A stretch of 64,000 bases of DNA, taken from positions 62,001 through 126,000 of the forward strand of contig NZ_JAABNN010000009.1 in assembly GCF_009928415.1 (NCBI RefSeq), given 5' to 3'. This DNA comes from Bacillus sp. USDA818B3_A. Lineage in GTDB: Bacteria; Bacillota; Bacilli; Bacillales; Cytobacillaceae. How positions within the stretch are numbered: the first letter of the stretch is position 1; each line of letters begins with the position of its first letter. This document shows positions 15,229 to 23,263 of this stretch, one piece after another. A model generated the notes under the pieces. That model was given only the letters and a program-made list of their open reading frames with translations. It was not told where the DNA came from and searched no databases. The position numbers and the translations under genes were made by a program.

Positions 15229-16227
15229 TTATTTCCTCGTAGAAACAGATTTTCTTATGATTAGTTCCGTTTCAACGAAAATCCTTTCTCCCTTTACCTG
15301 TTGGCTTTCTACCGCTTCTAAAATTTTTTCTGCACCAAGACTGCTGATCTTTTCAATGGGCCGTTTCACGGTTGTTAAGGGAGGATTCGTATATTGTGCC
15401 GATCGTATATCGTCAAAGCCGATGATAGAGATATCTTTTGGGACCGTTAATCCTCGGGCAAACGCTGCGTTAATCGCACCAACGGCCATGTCATCATTCG
15501 AGCAAAAGACGGCTGTTGGCGGATTTTTTAACGACAGCAGCTTTTCCATGGCATGATATCCACTTTCCATATCATAGTCCCCTTGAACCATGTATTCATT
15601 ATTGATGGGGATTTGCTGGTCAATTAACGCCTGCAAATACCCTTCTCTCCGCTCGATCGTGGACTTGAACCCTTTCATCCCTTCAATAACCGCAATATCC
15701 CGATGACCTTTTTCAATCAGATACTTTATCGCACCACAGGAGCCTTCCCGGTCAGTTGATAAAATATTAATGATCGATTGATCGCTCATCTCTCTATTCA
15801 TAACAACAATGGGAATTTTTTGATTCAATACATGATAGATAAAAGCATTATCTGCTTCACTTTGACTCATTAAGATAATCCCATCAAACCGCCTAAGATG
15901 GATCGATGAAAAATCGTGATAATCATCGATGCCTCTTACAAATAAATTGTAATTCTCATTGATTACCCGATTTACACCAGTGACGGTATCAGCAAAGAAA
16001 CTGGAAGTAGTACCAGTTGAGATGCTTGTAAAAAAAAGGCCGATCGTATAGGACTTTTGCATAACCAGGCTTTTGGCATTGAAGTTAGGTGTATAGTTTA
16101 GCTGGGAAGCTAATTCTTGTATCTTTCTTTTCGTTTCTGGCTTTATCAGCGGACTGTCATTTAATGCACGGGATACCGTCGTATGGGATACGTTTGCCAG
16201 TTTTGCTATATCTTTGATTGTCACCAT
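15229..16227 (-). CDS. LacI family transcriptional regulator
   Basis: 332 residues. An N-terminal LacI helix-turn-helix with hinge (TIKDIAKLANVSHTTVSRALN) and a periplasmic-binding-like effector domain ending in the usual GFDDIRSAQYTNPPLTTV. It follows uxaC by 71 bases on the same strand, with AAGGGGTGAAGG before its ATG, so uxaC and this gene form an operon. Two identical palindromes upstream of uxaC have the LacI-type central CG and are its likely operators; a hexuronate or a derivative is the likely effector. Confidence 0.88.
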   Translation of the reverse strand: MVTIKDIAKLANVSHTTVSRALNDSPLIKPETKRKIQELASQLNYTPNFNAKSLVMQKSYTIGLFFTSISTGTTSSFFADTVTGVNRVINENYNLFVRGIDDYHDFSSIHLRRFDGIILMSQSEADNAFIYHVLNQKIPIVVMNREMSDQSIINILSTDREGSCGAIKYLIEKGHRDIAVIEGMKGFKSTIERREGYLQALIDQQIPINNEYMVQGDYDMESGYHAMEKLLSLKNPPTAVFCSNDDMAVGAINAAFARGLTVPKDISIIGFDDIRSAQYTNPPLTTVKRPIEKISSLGAEKILEAVESQQVKGERIFVETELIIRKSVSTRK

Positions 16228-16298
16228 GTTCCTTCACCCCTTATTTACCTTCCGCTTCACTAACCAGAATTCTACTATATAAAACTGTTTAACTGCTA

Positions 16299-17726
16299 CT
16301 AATAAGAGTGTGAGCCCACTTTGAGGTCGAAGCCAAAGTATTCTTTTGCATTATCATAACAAATCCCTTGGACGATTTTACCTAAGAACTCGGTTTTATT
16401 TGGAACTTCTCCATTTTCCACCCATTCAGCAATCATGGAACATACGATTCTTCTAAAATATTCGTGTCTCGTATAAGAAAGAAAACTTCTTGAGTCTGTC
16501 AGCATCCCAATGAACCGGCTGAACAGTCCCATATTGGATAGTGCCCTCATTTGTTCTAACATTCCATCCTTGTTATCATTGAACCACCAGGCTGTACCGA
16601 ATTGAATTTTCCCTGGGATTCCTCCGCCTTGGAAATTACCGATCATCGAGGCAATCGTCGTGTTATCGTTAGGGTTCAATGAATAGATGATTGTCTTTGG
16701 CAGCCCGCTTTCCCGTTCAATCGAATCTAGTAATCTGGATAATGGCTTTGCAATCCCCTCATCGTTAATTGAATCCCAGCCCGTATCAGGGCCCATGGCT
16801 TCAAACATTCGGCTATTGTTGTTTCGCAATGCATTAATATGGAATTGCATCGCCCAGCCCAGCTCACTATAAAGACTGCCTAGAAACTTATAGGTGTGCG
16901 CTTTGTATTTCTTTTCGTCTTCAACCGAAACGGTTTTCCCCTGTAATGCTTGGTTGAAAATGCCGGCTGCTTCTTCTCTTGTGGTATCCGCGTACATCAT
17001 TTGATCAATGGCATGGTCAGAGACTTTGCAGCCAACCGAATCAAAAAACCTTACTCTTGATTCAAGTGCCTTTAGGTAATCTTCATAAGATTCAATCGCA
17101 ATCCCTGCGGCTGTTTGAAGTTTTTCCACCCAGCCTTGGAAGGTGCCTCTATTAATCTCTAACCCTTTATCAGGTCTAAAGCTTGGTAATACCTGAACGT
17201 CAAAATCGTCTTCTTCTTGCAATTTAAGGTGATACTCAAGGCTGTCTATCGGGTCATCTGTTGTGCAGACTACTTTTACATTCGATTTTTTAATAAAATC
17301 TCTTGCAGCAAAACCCTCACTGTTTAATAAAGCATTCACACGTTCCCAGATTTGCGGGGCACTTTCTTCGTCCAGTACATCATCTATTCCAAAGAATCTT
17401 TGCAGCTCCAGGTGTGTCCAGTTATAAACCGGATTTCCGATTGTCATTGGAACGGTTCTTGCCCAGGCCATAAATTTTTCATAGTCGCTTGCGCTTCCAG
17501 TAATGAACTGTTCCTCTACCCCATTGCTTCGCATTAACCGCCATTTGTAATGGTCGCCATCCAGCCAAATTTCCGTGATATTTTTAAAGGTTTTATTTTC
17601 GTAGATTTCCTTTGGACTTAAATGGCAATGGTAATCAATAATTGGCATTTGTTTTGCATAATCATGATATAAACGGACAGCGGTTTCATTTTTCAACAGA
17701 AAGTTTTCACCCATAAACACACTCAT
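16299..17726 (-). CDS. uxaC: glucuronate isomerase
   Basis: 475 residues from the ATG at 17726; the 27-residue upstream extension runs through an operator-like palindrome and is rejected. Signature parts: IIDYHCHLSPKEIYENK (metal-binding HxH), LRNNNSRMFEAMGPDTG, GTAWWFNDNKDG and the ending of the UxaC family. It converts glucuronate to fructuronate (and galacturonate to tagaturonate), the first step of hexuronate breakdown in the cytosol. No uxuA, uxaB or transporter gene is in the window, so the pathway must be completed elsewhere. Confidence 0.92.
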   Translation of the reverse strand: MSVFMGENFLLKNETAVRLYHDYAKQMPIIDYHCHLSPKEIYENKTFKNITEIWLDGDHYKWRLMRSNGVEEQFITGSASDYEKFMAWARTVPMTIGNPVYNWTHLELQRFFGIDDVLDEESAPQIWERVNALLNSEGFAARDFIKKSNVKVVCTTDDPIDSLEYHLKLQEEDDFDVQVLPSFRPDKGLEINRGTFQGWVEKLQTAAGIAIESYEDYLKALESRVRFFDSVGCKVSDHAIDQMMYADTTREEAAGIFNQALQGKTVSVEDEKKYKAHTYKFLGSLYSELGWAMQFHINALRNNNSRMFEAMGPDTGWDSINDEGIAKPLSRLLDSIERESGLPKTIIYSLNPNDNTTIASMIGNFQGGGIPGKIQFGTAWWFNDNKDGMLEQMRALSNMGLFSRFIGMLTDSRSFLSYTRHEYFRRIVCSMIAEWVENGEVPNKTEFLGKIVQGICYDNAKEYFGFDLKVGSHSY

Positions 17727-17767
17727 GTTTTCACCGGCTTTCAATTTAATATGACCATCATCTATTT

Positions 17768-17781
17768 TGTTAACGTTAACA
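17768..17781. promoter_or_regulatory. LacI-type operator, proximal to uxaC
   Basis: TGTTAACGTTAACA, a perfect 14-bp palindrome with central CG, 42 bases before the uxaC start. It also matches the CcpA cre consensus with one deviation. Confidence 0.7.
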
Positions 17782-17850
17782 TTATGTTTTAAAAAAATAT
17801 ACCTCATAAAAAAACACCAAGTACTTACACTATAAATCTTTTAACTTACT

Positions 17851-17868
17851 AATGTTAACGTTAACATT
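17851..17868. promoter_or_regulatory. LacI-type operator, distal
   Basis: AATGTTAACGTTAACATT, a perfect 18-bp palindrome with the same 14-bp core as the site at 17768, 85 bases away (about eight helical turns), an arrangement compatible with looping. Confidence 0.7.
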
Positions 17869-17960
17869 TTACATATTTTTATCATACTCCCTTCCTTCCT
17901 AATTTTCAAACCATTTTTTCACAAATCTTCACATTGATCTATATTACCCTCTTAAGTTTA

Positions 17961-17988
17961 AAAAAAGCCTCTAATCCGAGGCTTTTTT
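17961..17988 (-). terminator. terminator of the CNNM/CorC-type gene
   Basis: AAAAAAGCCTC (17961-17971) and GAGGCTTTTTT (17978-17988), overlapping the stop codon; T-runs on both strands. Confidence 0.8.
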
Positions 17989-19263
17989 GACTTCTATAAA
18001 TTTGATGTGGTACCCTTCTGACTCCATAATCTTAAATGAATATCCCTCTGATTCTATCTCTACATCTTGGTCGACCTCAGCTGACCGTTCCGTTAAAAAC
18101 CAGCCGCCGAGCGTCTCAATCCCTTCAGCGTACAGTACAATTCCGAGCAACTCATTTACCTTATGAATAGAGACTTTCGCATTAATAATATAGTGATTCC
18201 CTGCTGCCAGGGTCCGTATTTCCGAGACCTCATCTCCATCAAATTCGTCTCTCACTTCACCAACAATTTCTTCGATGATATCTTCGACAGTGACCAGTCC
18301 CGAAGTACCGCCATATTCGTCAAGCAGGATGGCCATATGGGTCCGTTCCTTTTGCATCTGAATTAATAAGCTATGAATCGGGGTGGTTTCAATCGCAGTA
18401 ATCACTGGCTGGATATGAGATTCAATATTCCATTCCCTATTCGACAACCGATGGGTTAATAATATTTTTACATTCAGCATCCCAATGACATGATCACGAT
18501 CTCCGTCTATCACAGGATAGCGGGTATATTTTTCCTCTTGAAGTTTTTGGACAATTTCTTCGGCTGTATCGGCTAGTGATATGCAGGACATCTCTGTCCG
18601 GGGCACCATGATTTCCTTTGCCATCCGCTCATCGAATTCAAAGATATTGTTAACATATCGCCACTCGTTACGGTTGATTTCCCCGCTTTTATAGCTTTCC
18701 GATAAAAGGATGCGGAGCTCTTCTTCCGAGTGGGCCATTTCATGCTCCGATGCCGGCTTAAAGCCAAACAGGCCGACAAGCGCACGGGCAGAATGATTTA
18801 AGAGCCAAATAAACGGAAACATGAGCTTGTAAAACCCAATAATCGGTTTAGCAAACCCTAGTGTTACCTGCTCCGCTTTTTGGATCGCAAAGGTTTTCGG
18901 CGCTAATTCCCCAGCAACAACATGTATGAAGGTAACGACCACAAACGCCAGTATAAAGGATACGAAATGGGTCATCGCTTCATTTAAAAAGGATCCAAAA
19001 ATGGGATGAATCAGCTTCTCCACCGTCGGTTCCCCGAGCCAGCCCAGACCCAGTGCAGTCACGGTGATGCCGAGCTGGCAGGCAGATAGATATTCATCGA
19101 GATGCGTGACGACCCTCTTTGCAGCAACCGCTCGCTTTTCGCCTTCTTCTATCAACTGATCAATTCGTGAGGGTCTTACTTTGACAATTGCAAATTCAAT
19201 GGCCACGAAAAAACCCGTTAAGATGATTAAAAGGATAATGGCCAATACATTTAACCACAGCAT
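17971..19263 (-). CDS. CNNM/HlyC-CorC family protein with CBS domains
   Basis: 430 residues. An N-terminal DUF21/CNNM membrane domain (about 1-190, segments near 1-24, 90-115 and 130-150), a CBS pair (about 205-330; [40 protein letters not shown]) and a C-terminal CorC/HlyC domain. Family members are linked to magnesium or cobalt efflux; the historic 'hemolysin' label is misleading. It lies after the TM_helix gene on the same strand but beyond a strong terminator. No sigma-B site is seen. Confidence 0.88.
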   Translation of the reverse strand: MLWLNVLAIILLIILTGFFVAIEFAIVKVRPSRIDQLIEEGEKRAVAAKRVVTHLDEYLSACQLGITVTALGLGWLGEPTVEKLIHPIFGSFLNEAMTHFVSFILAFVVVTFIHVVAGELAPKTFAIQKAEQVTLGFAKPIIGFYKLMFPFIWLLNHSARALVGLFGFKPASEHEMAHSEEELRILLSESYKSGEINRNEWRYVNNIFEFDERMAKEIMVPRTEMSCISLADTAEEIVQKLQEEKYTRYPVIDGDRDHVIGMLNVKILLTHRLSNREWNIESHIQPVITAIETTPIHSLLIQMQKERTHMAILLDEYGGTSGLVTVEDIIEEIVGEVRDEFDGDEVSEIRTLAAGNHYIINAKVSIHKVNELLGIVLYAEGIETLGGWFLTERSAEVDQDVEIESEGYSFKIMESEGYHIKFIEVKKASD

Positions 19264-19311
19264 AAGTGGAACACCTCCCTTTAAAGAACCTTGGTCGGTC
19301 TCTTAAAAATA

Positions 19312-19344
19312 GCAATCCGAAATCCCGCTTGGATTCCGGATTGC
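19312..19344 (-). terminator. terminator of the TM_helix gene
   Basis: GCAATCC (19312-19318) pairs with GGATTGC (19338-19344), with a second inner stem AATCCC/GGATT; on the minus strand T-rich sequence follows. Confidence 0.75.
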
Positions 19345-19350
19345 CATGGT

Positions 19351-20853
19351 CTATTGTTTTTTGTCGAGCTTTTCATCTAATCTTTCTAAATATTTAGCCG
19401 CAAACGTCTTACCTCCAAGTCCAAATGCGAGGCCGAATGCCAGCGCCAGTCCTCCTAAGACAAGAATGAAGGCAGCATTTACAATTGAGTGTGCTACACC
19501 AAGCTGATCTAAGGCCATAAATACTGTAATGACAAAAATCGTATATTTGGCGATCGCTGCAAGGGTGCGTGAGTAGTTATTTTTAATGACATTTTGTAAG
19601 ACACGCTCAATTAAATGACCTAGGTATAATCCTACTCCTAAGATTAATATAGCGGCTAACAACATTGGCAGATAAGCAATAACGCCTGTTGCCAGAGTAA
19701 CTAAGAAATCTAAATGAACAATTTGTAAGGCTTCAACCGCAAATAATAAGATAACCACGATTTTAGCTAGCAGACCCACCACTTGTGATAAGCCATACTT
19801 TGATTTATCCGGTGTTAATGAGCCAATGCCGATTTGATGGAAGATACTATCGAATCGCAGGCGCCATAACATTTGGACCACCATTTTTTCAATCCATTTT
19901 CCAAGCCAGATTCCCACTAACATCAGGATGATGGCTACTAAAATATTTGGGATTAATGTCAAAATGTGATTTAACATGGCAATCGCAGGTTCAGAGATTC
20001 CTTTTAAATCTAGTTTTTCCAAAGCTGTAATGATCGTTGGAATGAGAATCAAGATAAACACAATATTTCCGATGATACTAGAGAGATTCGTATCTTGTTG
20101 GTCCTTCATTAAACCGAAGCGCTGTCCGAGTGAATCGGCTCCCAGGCTTTTTAAAAAGTTGGTTAAAATATCACGAACTAGTTTAGCAATGAACCAGCCT
20201 ATTAGTACGATTAATGCGGCTGCAAATAATTTAGGAATAAACGCAAGCATGGATGTGAGTGCATGCGTGAATGGTCCTGAGATTCCTTCGATTTGTAGTG
20301 CACCCAATACCCCTGGTAAAAATAACAGGAGGACAAAATAGAATACTCCCTGGGCAATTCGATCAATGCTATTTTGGGCTGCAACATCATTGTCGGCCAT
20401 TTTCCATTTAACCAGCCGTGTGTCTAGATGAAGCAGGGCTGCTCCTTTTTTGAAAAGAAGACGGAGCAGATACGCAGCTACCCATGCAATAAGTAGAATA
20501 AGGGCTGCTTTTAATATATGCGGGATGGCCCCTGTCATGGTTGAAACCATGTTTACGAGTGGTTGGGCAATCAAGCTTAAGTTTAGCATATTGAAAAAGA
20601 TAATGAAGACGAACACTAGCAGCATATAGTAAACGATTTTTCCTATAATGGTTTCTGATGAGTATTTTCTATTTGGTCCTTGACTTCCAAACAGTTTATC
20701 ATCGATTGTTGTTTTCTTTAAAAGTGCGGTTACTGCTTTTCCTATTCCTTTTGCTATCAGCCAGCCTATTAATAAGACGAGAAACGCTAATAGTACCTGA
20801 GGAATCCGATCGGTGTATATGTACCAGCCAGACATCATATTATTTACGTTCAT
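19351..20853 (-). CDS. TM_helix-repeat membrane protein, mechanosensitive channel-like
   Basis: 500 residues from the second ATG (20853), eight bases after AAAAGGAG; the first ATG at 20859 is only two bases from the site. At least five repeats of a Pro, then a hydrophobic helix with an [IV]GW or similar core, are visible (QVLLAFLVLLIGWLIAKG, LKAALILLIAWVAAYLLR, LFAAALIVLIGWFIAK, LVAIILMLVGIWLGKW, LLAAILILGVGLYLGH), the PF05552 'TM_helix' pattern, with a glycine-rich segment (LALAFGLAFGLGGKTFAAKYL) at the end as in small-conductance mechanosensitive channels. An osmotic or membrane-tension role under sigma-B is inferred from the promoter. Confidence 0.75.
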   Translation of the reverse strand: MNVNNMMSGWYIYTDRIPQVLLAFLVLLIGWLIAKGIGKAVTALLKKTTIDDKLFGSQGPNRKYSSETIIGKIVYYMLLVFVFIIFFNMLNLSLIAQPLVNMVSTMTGAIPHILKAALILLIAWVAAYLLRLLFKKGAALLHLDTRLVKWKMADNDVAAQNSIDRIAQGVFYFVLLLFLPGVLGALQIEGISGPFTHALTSMLAFIPKLFAAALIVLIGWFIAKLVRDILTNFLKSLGADSLGQRFGLMKDQQDTNLSSIIGNIVFILILIPTIITALEKLDLKGISEPAIAMLNHILTLIPNILVAIILMLVGIWLGKWIEKMVVQMLWRLRFDSIFHQIGIGSLTPDKSKYGLSQVVGLLAKIVVILLFAVEALQIVHLDFLVTLATGVIAYLPMLLAAILILGVGLYLGHLIERVLQNVIKNNYSRTLAAIAKYTIFVITVFMALDQLGVAHSIVNAAFILVLGGLALAFGLAFGLGGKTFAAKYLERLDEKLDKKQ

Positions 20854-20887
20854 TGACATCGCTCCTTTTGTAAGTTTGGTAGGTGAT

Positions 20888-20912
20888 ATACCCCTTCCAT
20901 TCTGTTTTAAAC
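20888..20912 (-). promoter_or_regulatory. sigma-B type promoter of the TM_helix gene
   Basis: Minus strand: GTTTAA (20907-20912), 13 bases, GGGTAT (20888-20893): a full consensus match, 35 bases before the start at 20853. Confidence 0.75.
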
Positions 20913-20968
20913 ATCAGAACTTGGTTAGCGGTGACTATCCGCAAGTTTCTACCATTCAAGTAAAAAAG

Positions 20969-20994
20969 GTTTCACGAGCAGTGACCTTGGGAAT
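20969..20994 (+). promoter_or_regulatory. sigma-B type promoter of the lipoprotein gene
   Basis: GTTTCA (20969-20974), 14 bases, GGGAAT (20989-20994), 37 bases before the ATG at 21031. Confidence 0.6.
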
Positions 20995-21030
20995 ATAAAC
21001 AGCAAACAAATTACAAAAGGAGGAGAAACG

Positions 21031-21327
21031 ATGAAGAAAACATTATTAGCTGGCGGATTAGCTGCGTTACTGACGTTTGGCGGTTTGGCCGGGTGCGGTG
21101 ATGGGGTCGATCAAGACAATGGCGTTAGTGATGGTCAGCAAAAAGATGCCGTTGATAAAGATACAAAGGAAGCTTCAAACGACTCCCTTCAGCAGGCAAA
21201 AGAAAATCTTGAAGACATCCAGGAAGATGTGGAAGCTGAATTAAAAGAAAAGGGTGTTGCTGATGGCACCGACCAAGACAATGGTGTCAGCGATGGTGAA
21301 AAGAAGGATGCACCGGATAACCCATAA
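21031..21327 (+). CDS. small acidic lipoprotein (98 aa)
   Basis: 98 residues, ATG after AAAGGAGGAGAAACG. A type II signal with the lipobox LAGC (Cys22) is followed by a short acidic chain rich in Asp, Lys and Glu. The nonamer DQDNGVSDG occurs twice (near residues 27 and 82), flanking a helical stretch (SLQQAKENLEDIQEDVEAEL). It should be anchored on the outside of the membrane. Function unknown. The sigma-B type promoter and CsbD neighbour place it among stress genes. Confidence 0.75.
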   Translation: MKKTLLAGGLAALLTFGGLAGCGDGVDQDNGVSDGQQKDAVDKDTKEASNDSLQQAKENLEDIQEDVEAELKEKGVADGTDQDNGVSDGEKKDAPDNP

Positions 21328-21330
21328 AAT

Positions 21331-21357
21331 GTTTCACTTCATGCGCACCTAGGGTAT
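21331..21357 (+). promoter_or_regulatory. sigma-B type promoter of the csbD-like gene
   Basis: GTTTCA (21331-21336), 15 bases, GGGTAT (21352-21357), 39 bases before the ATG at 21397. Confidence 0.7.
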
Positions 21358-21396
21358 TAATCATATAGAGCTAAACTTATAAAGGAGGAATTTCAG

Positions 21397-21567
21397 ATGA
21401 ATAAAGATGAACTTAAAGGTCGTTTCGATCAAGTCAAAGGAGAAGCTAAAGAACAGTGGGGTAAAACTACTGAAGACCGTTCCACTGAAACGGAAGGAAA
21501 ATTGGATCAAGCAAAGGGTAAATTGAAAGAAGGCTTGGGGGAAGTTAAAGATAAATTGTCACGGTAA
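21397..21567 (+). CDS. CsbD family general stress protein (56 aa)
   Basis: A 56-codon gene starting MNKDELKGRFDQVKGEAKEQ, with AAAGGAGGAA upstream. The repeated pattern KGxxxQxKGxxKE (FDQVKGEAKEQWG and LDQAKGKLKEGLGEVKDKL) defines the CsbD family, small cytosolic sigma-B-controlled proteins of unknown mechanism. A sigma-B type promoter and its own terminator surround it. Confidence 0.85.
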   Translation: MNKDELKGRFDQVKGEAKEQWGKTTEDRSTETEGKLDQAKGKLKEGLGEVKDKLSR

Positions 21568-21594
21568 TTAGGAGGTTTATATATATAACACAAA

Positions 21595-21626
21595 AAGAAG
21601 AGGCTCCCCCAGCCTCTTCTTTTTTC
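21595..21626 (+). terminator. terminator of the csbD-like gene
   Basis: AAGAAGAGGCT (21595-21605) and AGCCTCTTCTT (21611-21621) with a five-base loop and a following T-run. Confidence 0.88.
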
Positions 21627-21653
21627 TATGTTACCCCTTTTTTCGACCACAAT

Positions 21654-21691
21654 CATCGATCAACCGCTTCCCCAAAAGCGACGGATCGATG
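21654..21691. other. symmetric two-part stem-loop between csbD and nuoN
   Basis: CATCGATC (21654-21661), AAC, CGCTT, loop CCCCAA, AAGCG, ACG, GATCGATG (21684-21691): an 8-bp and a 5-bp perfect stem around a symmetric 3x3 internal loop. It lies 79 bases past nuoN on the minus strand; a further hairpin (CAGGTT/AACCTG near 21730) stands closer to nuoN. They may form the 3' end of the nuo transcript. Confidence 0.5.
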
Positions 21692-21769
21692 TCTATCATT
21701 TCCCCGGGAAATAATCTCCCAGGACTAGCCAGGTTCAAAACCTGACCCTGAGTTCCTTTTTAAAAAAAG

Positions 21770-23257
21770 TTACTGCAGGTTATTTAAGAAGTCCATGGCA
21801 ATGTTTGGCGCGACTCCGAATAGGACCGAACCAACAACTGCCACTAGCAAGACGACGACGATACCGAATGGAATGTTCAGTTTGCGCTCGTCAGCAGACG
21901 GACGGAAGAACATTTGCGTCATGACACCGAAATAATAGAAGTAGGAAACAACCGTCGTCGCTATCATAATCGATGCCAGTACATAGTGCGGCGTGCCGTA
22001 AAAGGCTCCGATAAAGATGTTTAGTTTACCGATGAAGCCGGCTGTACCCGGGAAGCCGGCTAATGATACCAGCAGGATGCCCATTATCACCGCAAGTACT
22101 GGTGAACGGCGGTAAAGTCCAGCGAAATCAGCAATTTTAGTAGATCCTGACTGTTCACCGATCAGTTGAATAACCGCAAAGGCACCAAGGTTCATTAGCA
22201 TGTAAGCTAATAGATAGAACCAAATCGAAAACAGCATATTTGAGCTGAGTGTTGTTAACGCAACTAGTATATATCCGGCATGAGCGATACTAGAATAGGC
22301 GAACATCCGCTTGATATCCGTCTGTTTTAAGGCAACGACGTTTCCGACAATCATCGTAACGGCGGCGATCACAGCCAGGTAGTCCTGCATTCTGAACAAG
22401 ATGCCCTCACCGTTTGCGCCTGTTGGAGCGGCATTGTAAAAGACCGCAATGAGCAGGCGGATGACAATCACGAAACCAGCTGACTTCGAAACGACACTCA
22501 AGAAGGCCGTTACCGGTGTCGGTGCTCCTTGGTAAACGTCCGGCGCCCACATGTGGAACGGGGCGGCCCCTAGTTTAAAGGACAGACCTACAAAGATCAT
22601 TAAAAAGGAAAGACCCAGCAGGTACGTATGTTGTGCATCGGTCACGGCAGACAGTGTCTGGGCGATATCAAACAGGTTGGTTGTCCCTGTTAAACCGTAC
22701 ACATAGCTCATTCCAAACAAGGTAATGGCAGTGGAAATTCCACCATTGATGACGTACTTCATCGCCGATTCGTTTGATTTCAGGTTATGTTTGCGGATGC
22801 CCGCTAAAATATAGGATGACACGGTTAACAATTCAAGCCCGATAAATAATGTAATTAAGTCACCGCTTGAGGTCATCACCATGGCGCCGAGCAAGGCGGT
22901 TAAGAATAAGTAATAAAACTCGCCGCGGTACTCCTCCATGCCTTCCTTCGCCTCATAGCTGACAGCAAGGAACATGACGAGCCCCGCACCAACAAGCAGA
23001 ATTAATTTAAAGGCTTTAGCAAAGGTATCTAAGGTGAAGCTGTCATCCAAAATGGATGTGGCTTCGGTATTTAACAAGAACGCTGTCGACAGAATAGCGG
23101 CGATTACACCAAGGATTCCGATCCAGCCCAGGAAGCGGCGGTCTTGTTTTTTTGGTAAAAATAAATCAATTAATGTCAGCGCTGCGGCCACACCGAGGAT
23201 GATGAACTCTGGTGTCATGACACTCCAGTTAAATGATTTTAATGTCGCTAAATCCAT
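21770..23257 (-). CDS. nuoN: NADH-quinone oxidoreductase subunit N
   Basis: 495 residues, about 14 membrane segments, antiporter-like (proton_antipo_M) core with SGDLITLFIGLELLTVSSYIL, KLGAAPFHMWAPDVYQGAP and KRMFAYSSIAHAGYI. One of three antiporter-type proton-pumping subunits of complex I. Last gene of the nuo operon, six bases after nuoM; AGGAGGGTGATGAAGG precedes the ATG. Confidence 0.95.
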   Translation of the reverse strand: MDLATLKSFNWSVMTPEFIILGVAAALTLIDLFLPKKQDRRFLGWIGILGVIAAILSTAFLLNTEATSILDDSFTLDTFAKAFKLILLVGAGLVMFLAVSYEAKEGMEEYRGEFYYLFLTALLGAMVMTSSGDLITLFIGLELLTVSSYILAGIRKHNLKSNESAMKYVINGGISTAITLFGMSYVYGLTGTTNLFDIAQTLSAVTDAQHTYLLGLSFLMIFVGLSFKLGAAPFHMWAPDVYQGAPTPVTAFLSVVSKSAGFVIVIRLLIAVFYNAAPTGANGEGILFRMQDYLAVIAAVTMIVGNVVALKQTDIKRMFAYSSIAHAGYILVALTTLSSNMLFSIWFYLLAYMLMNLGAFAVIQLIGEQSGSTKIADFAGLYRRSPVLAVIMGILLVSLAGFPGTAGFIGKLNIFIGAFYGTPHYVLASIMIATTVVSYFYYFGVMTQMFFRPSADERKLNIPFGIVVVLLVAVVGSVLFGVAPNIAMDFLNNLQ

Positions 23258-23263
23258 CCTTCA

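Noticed and set aside
17727..17807. N-terminal extension of UxaC by 27 residues
   Set aside because: The extension is not UxaC-like and would translate the operator palindrome; the ATG at 17726 gives the family length.
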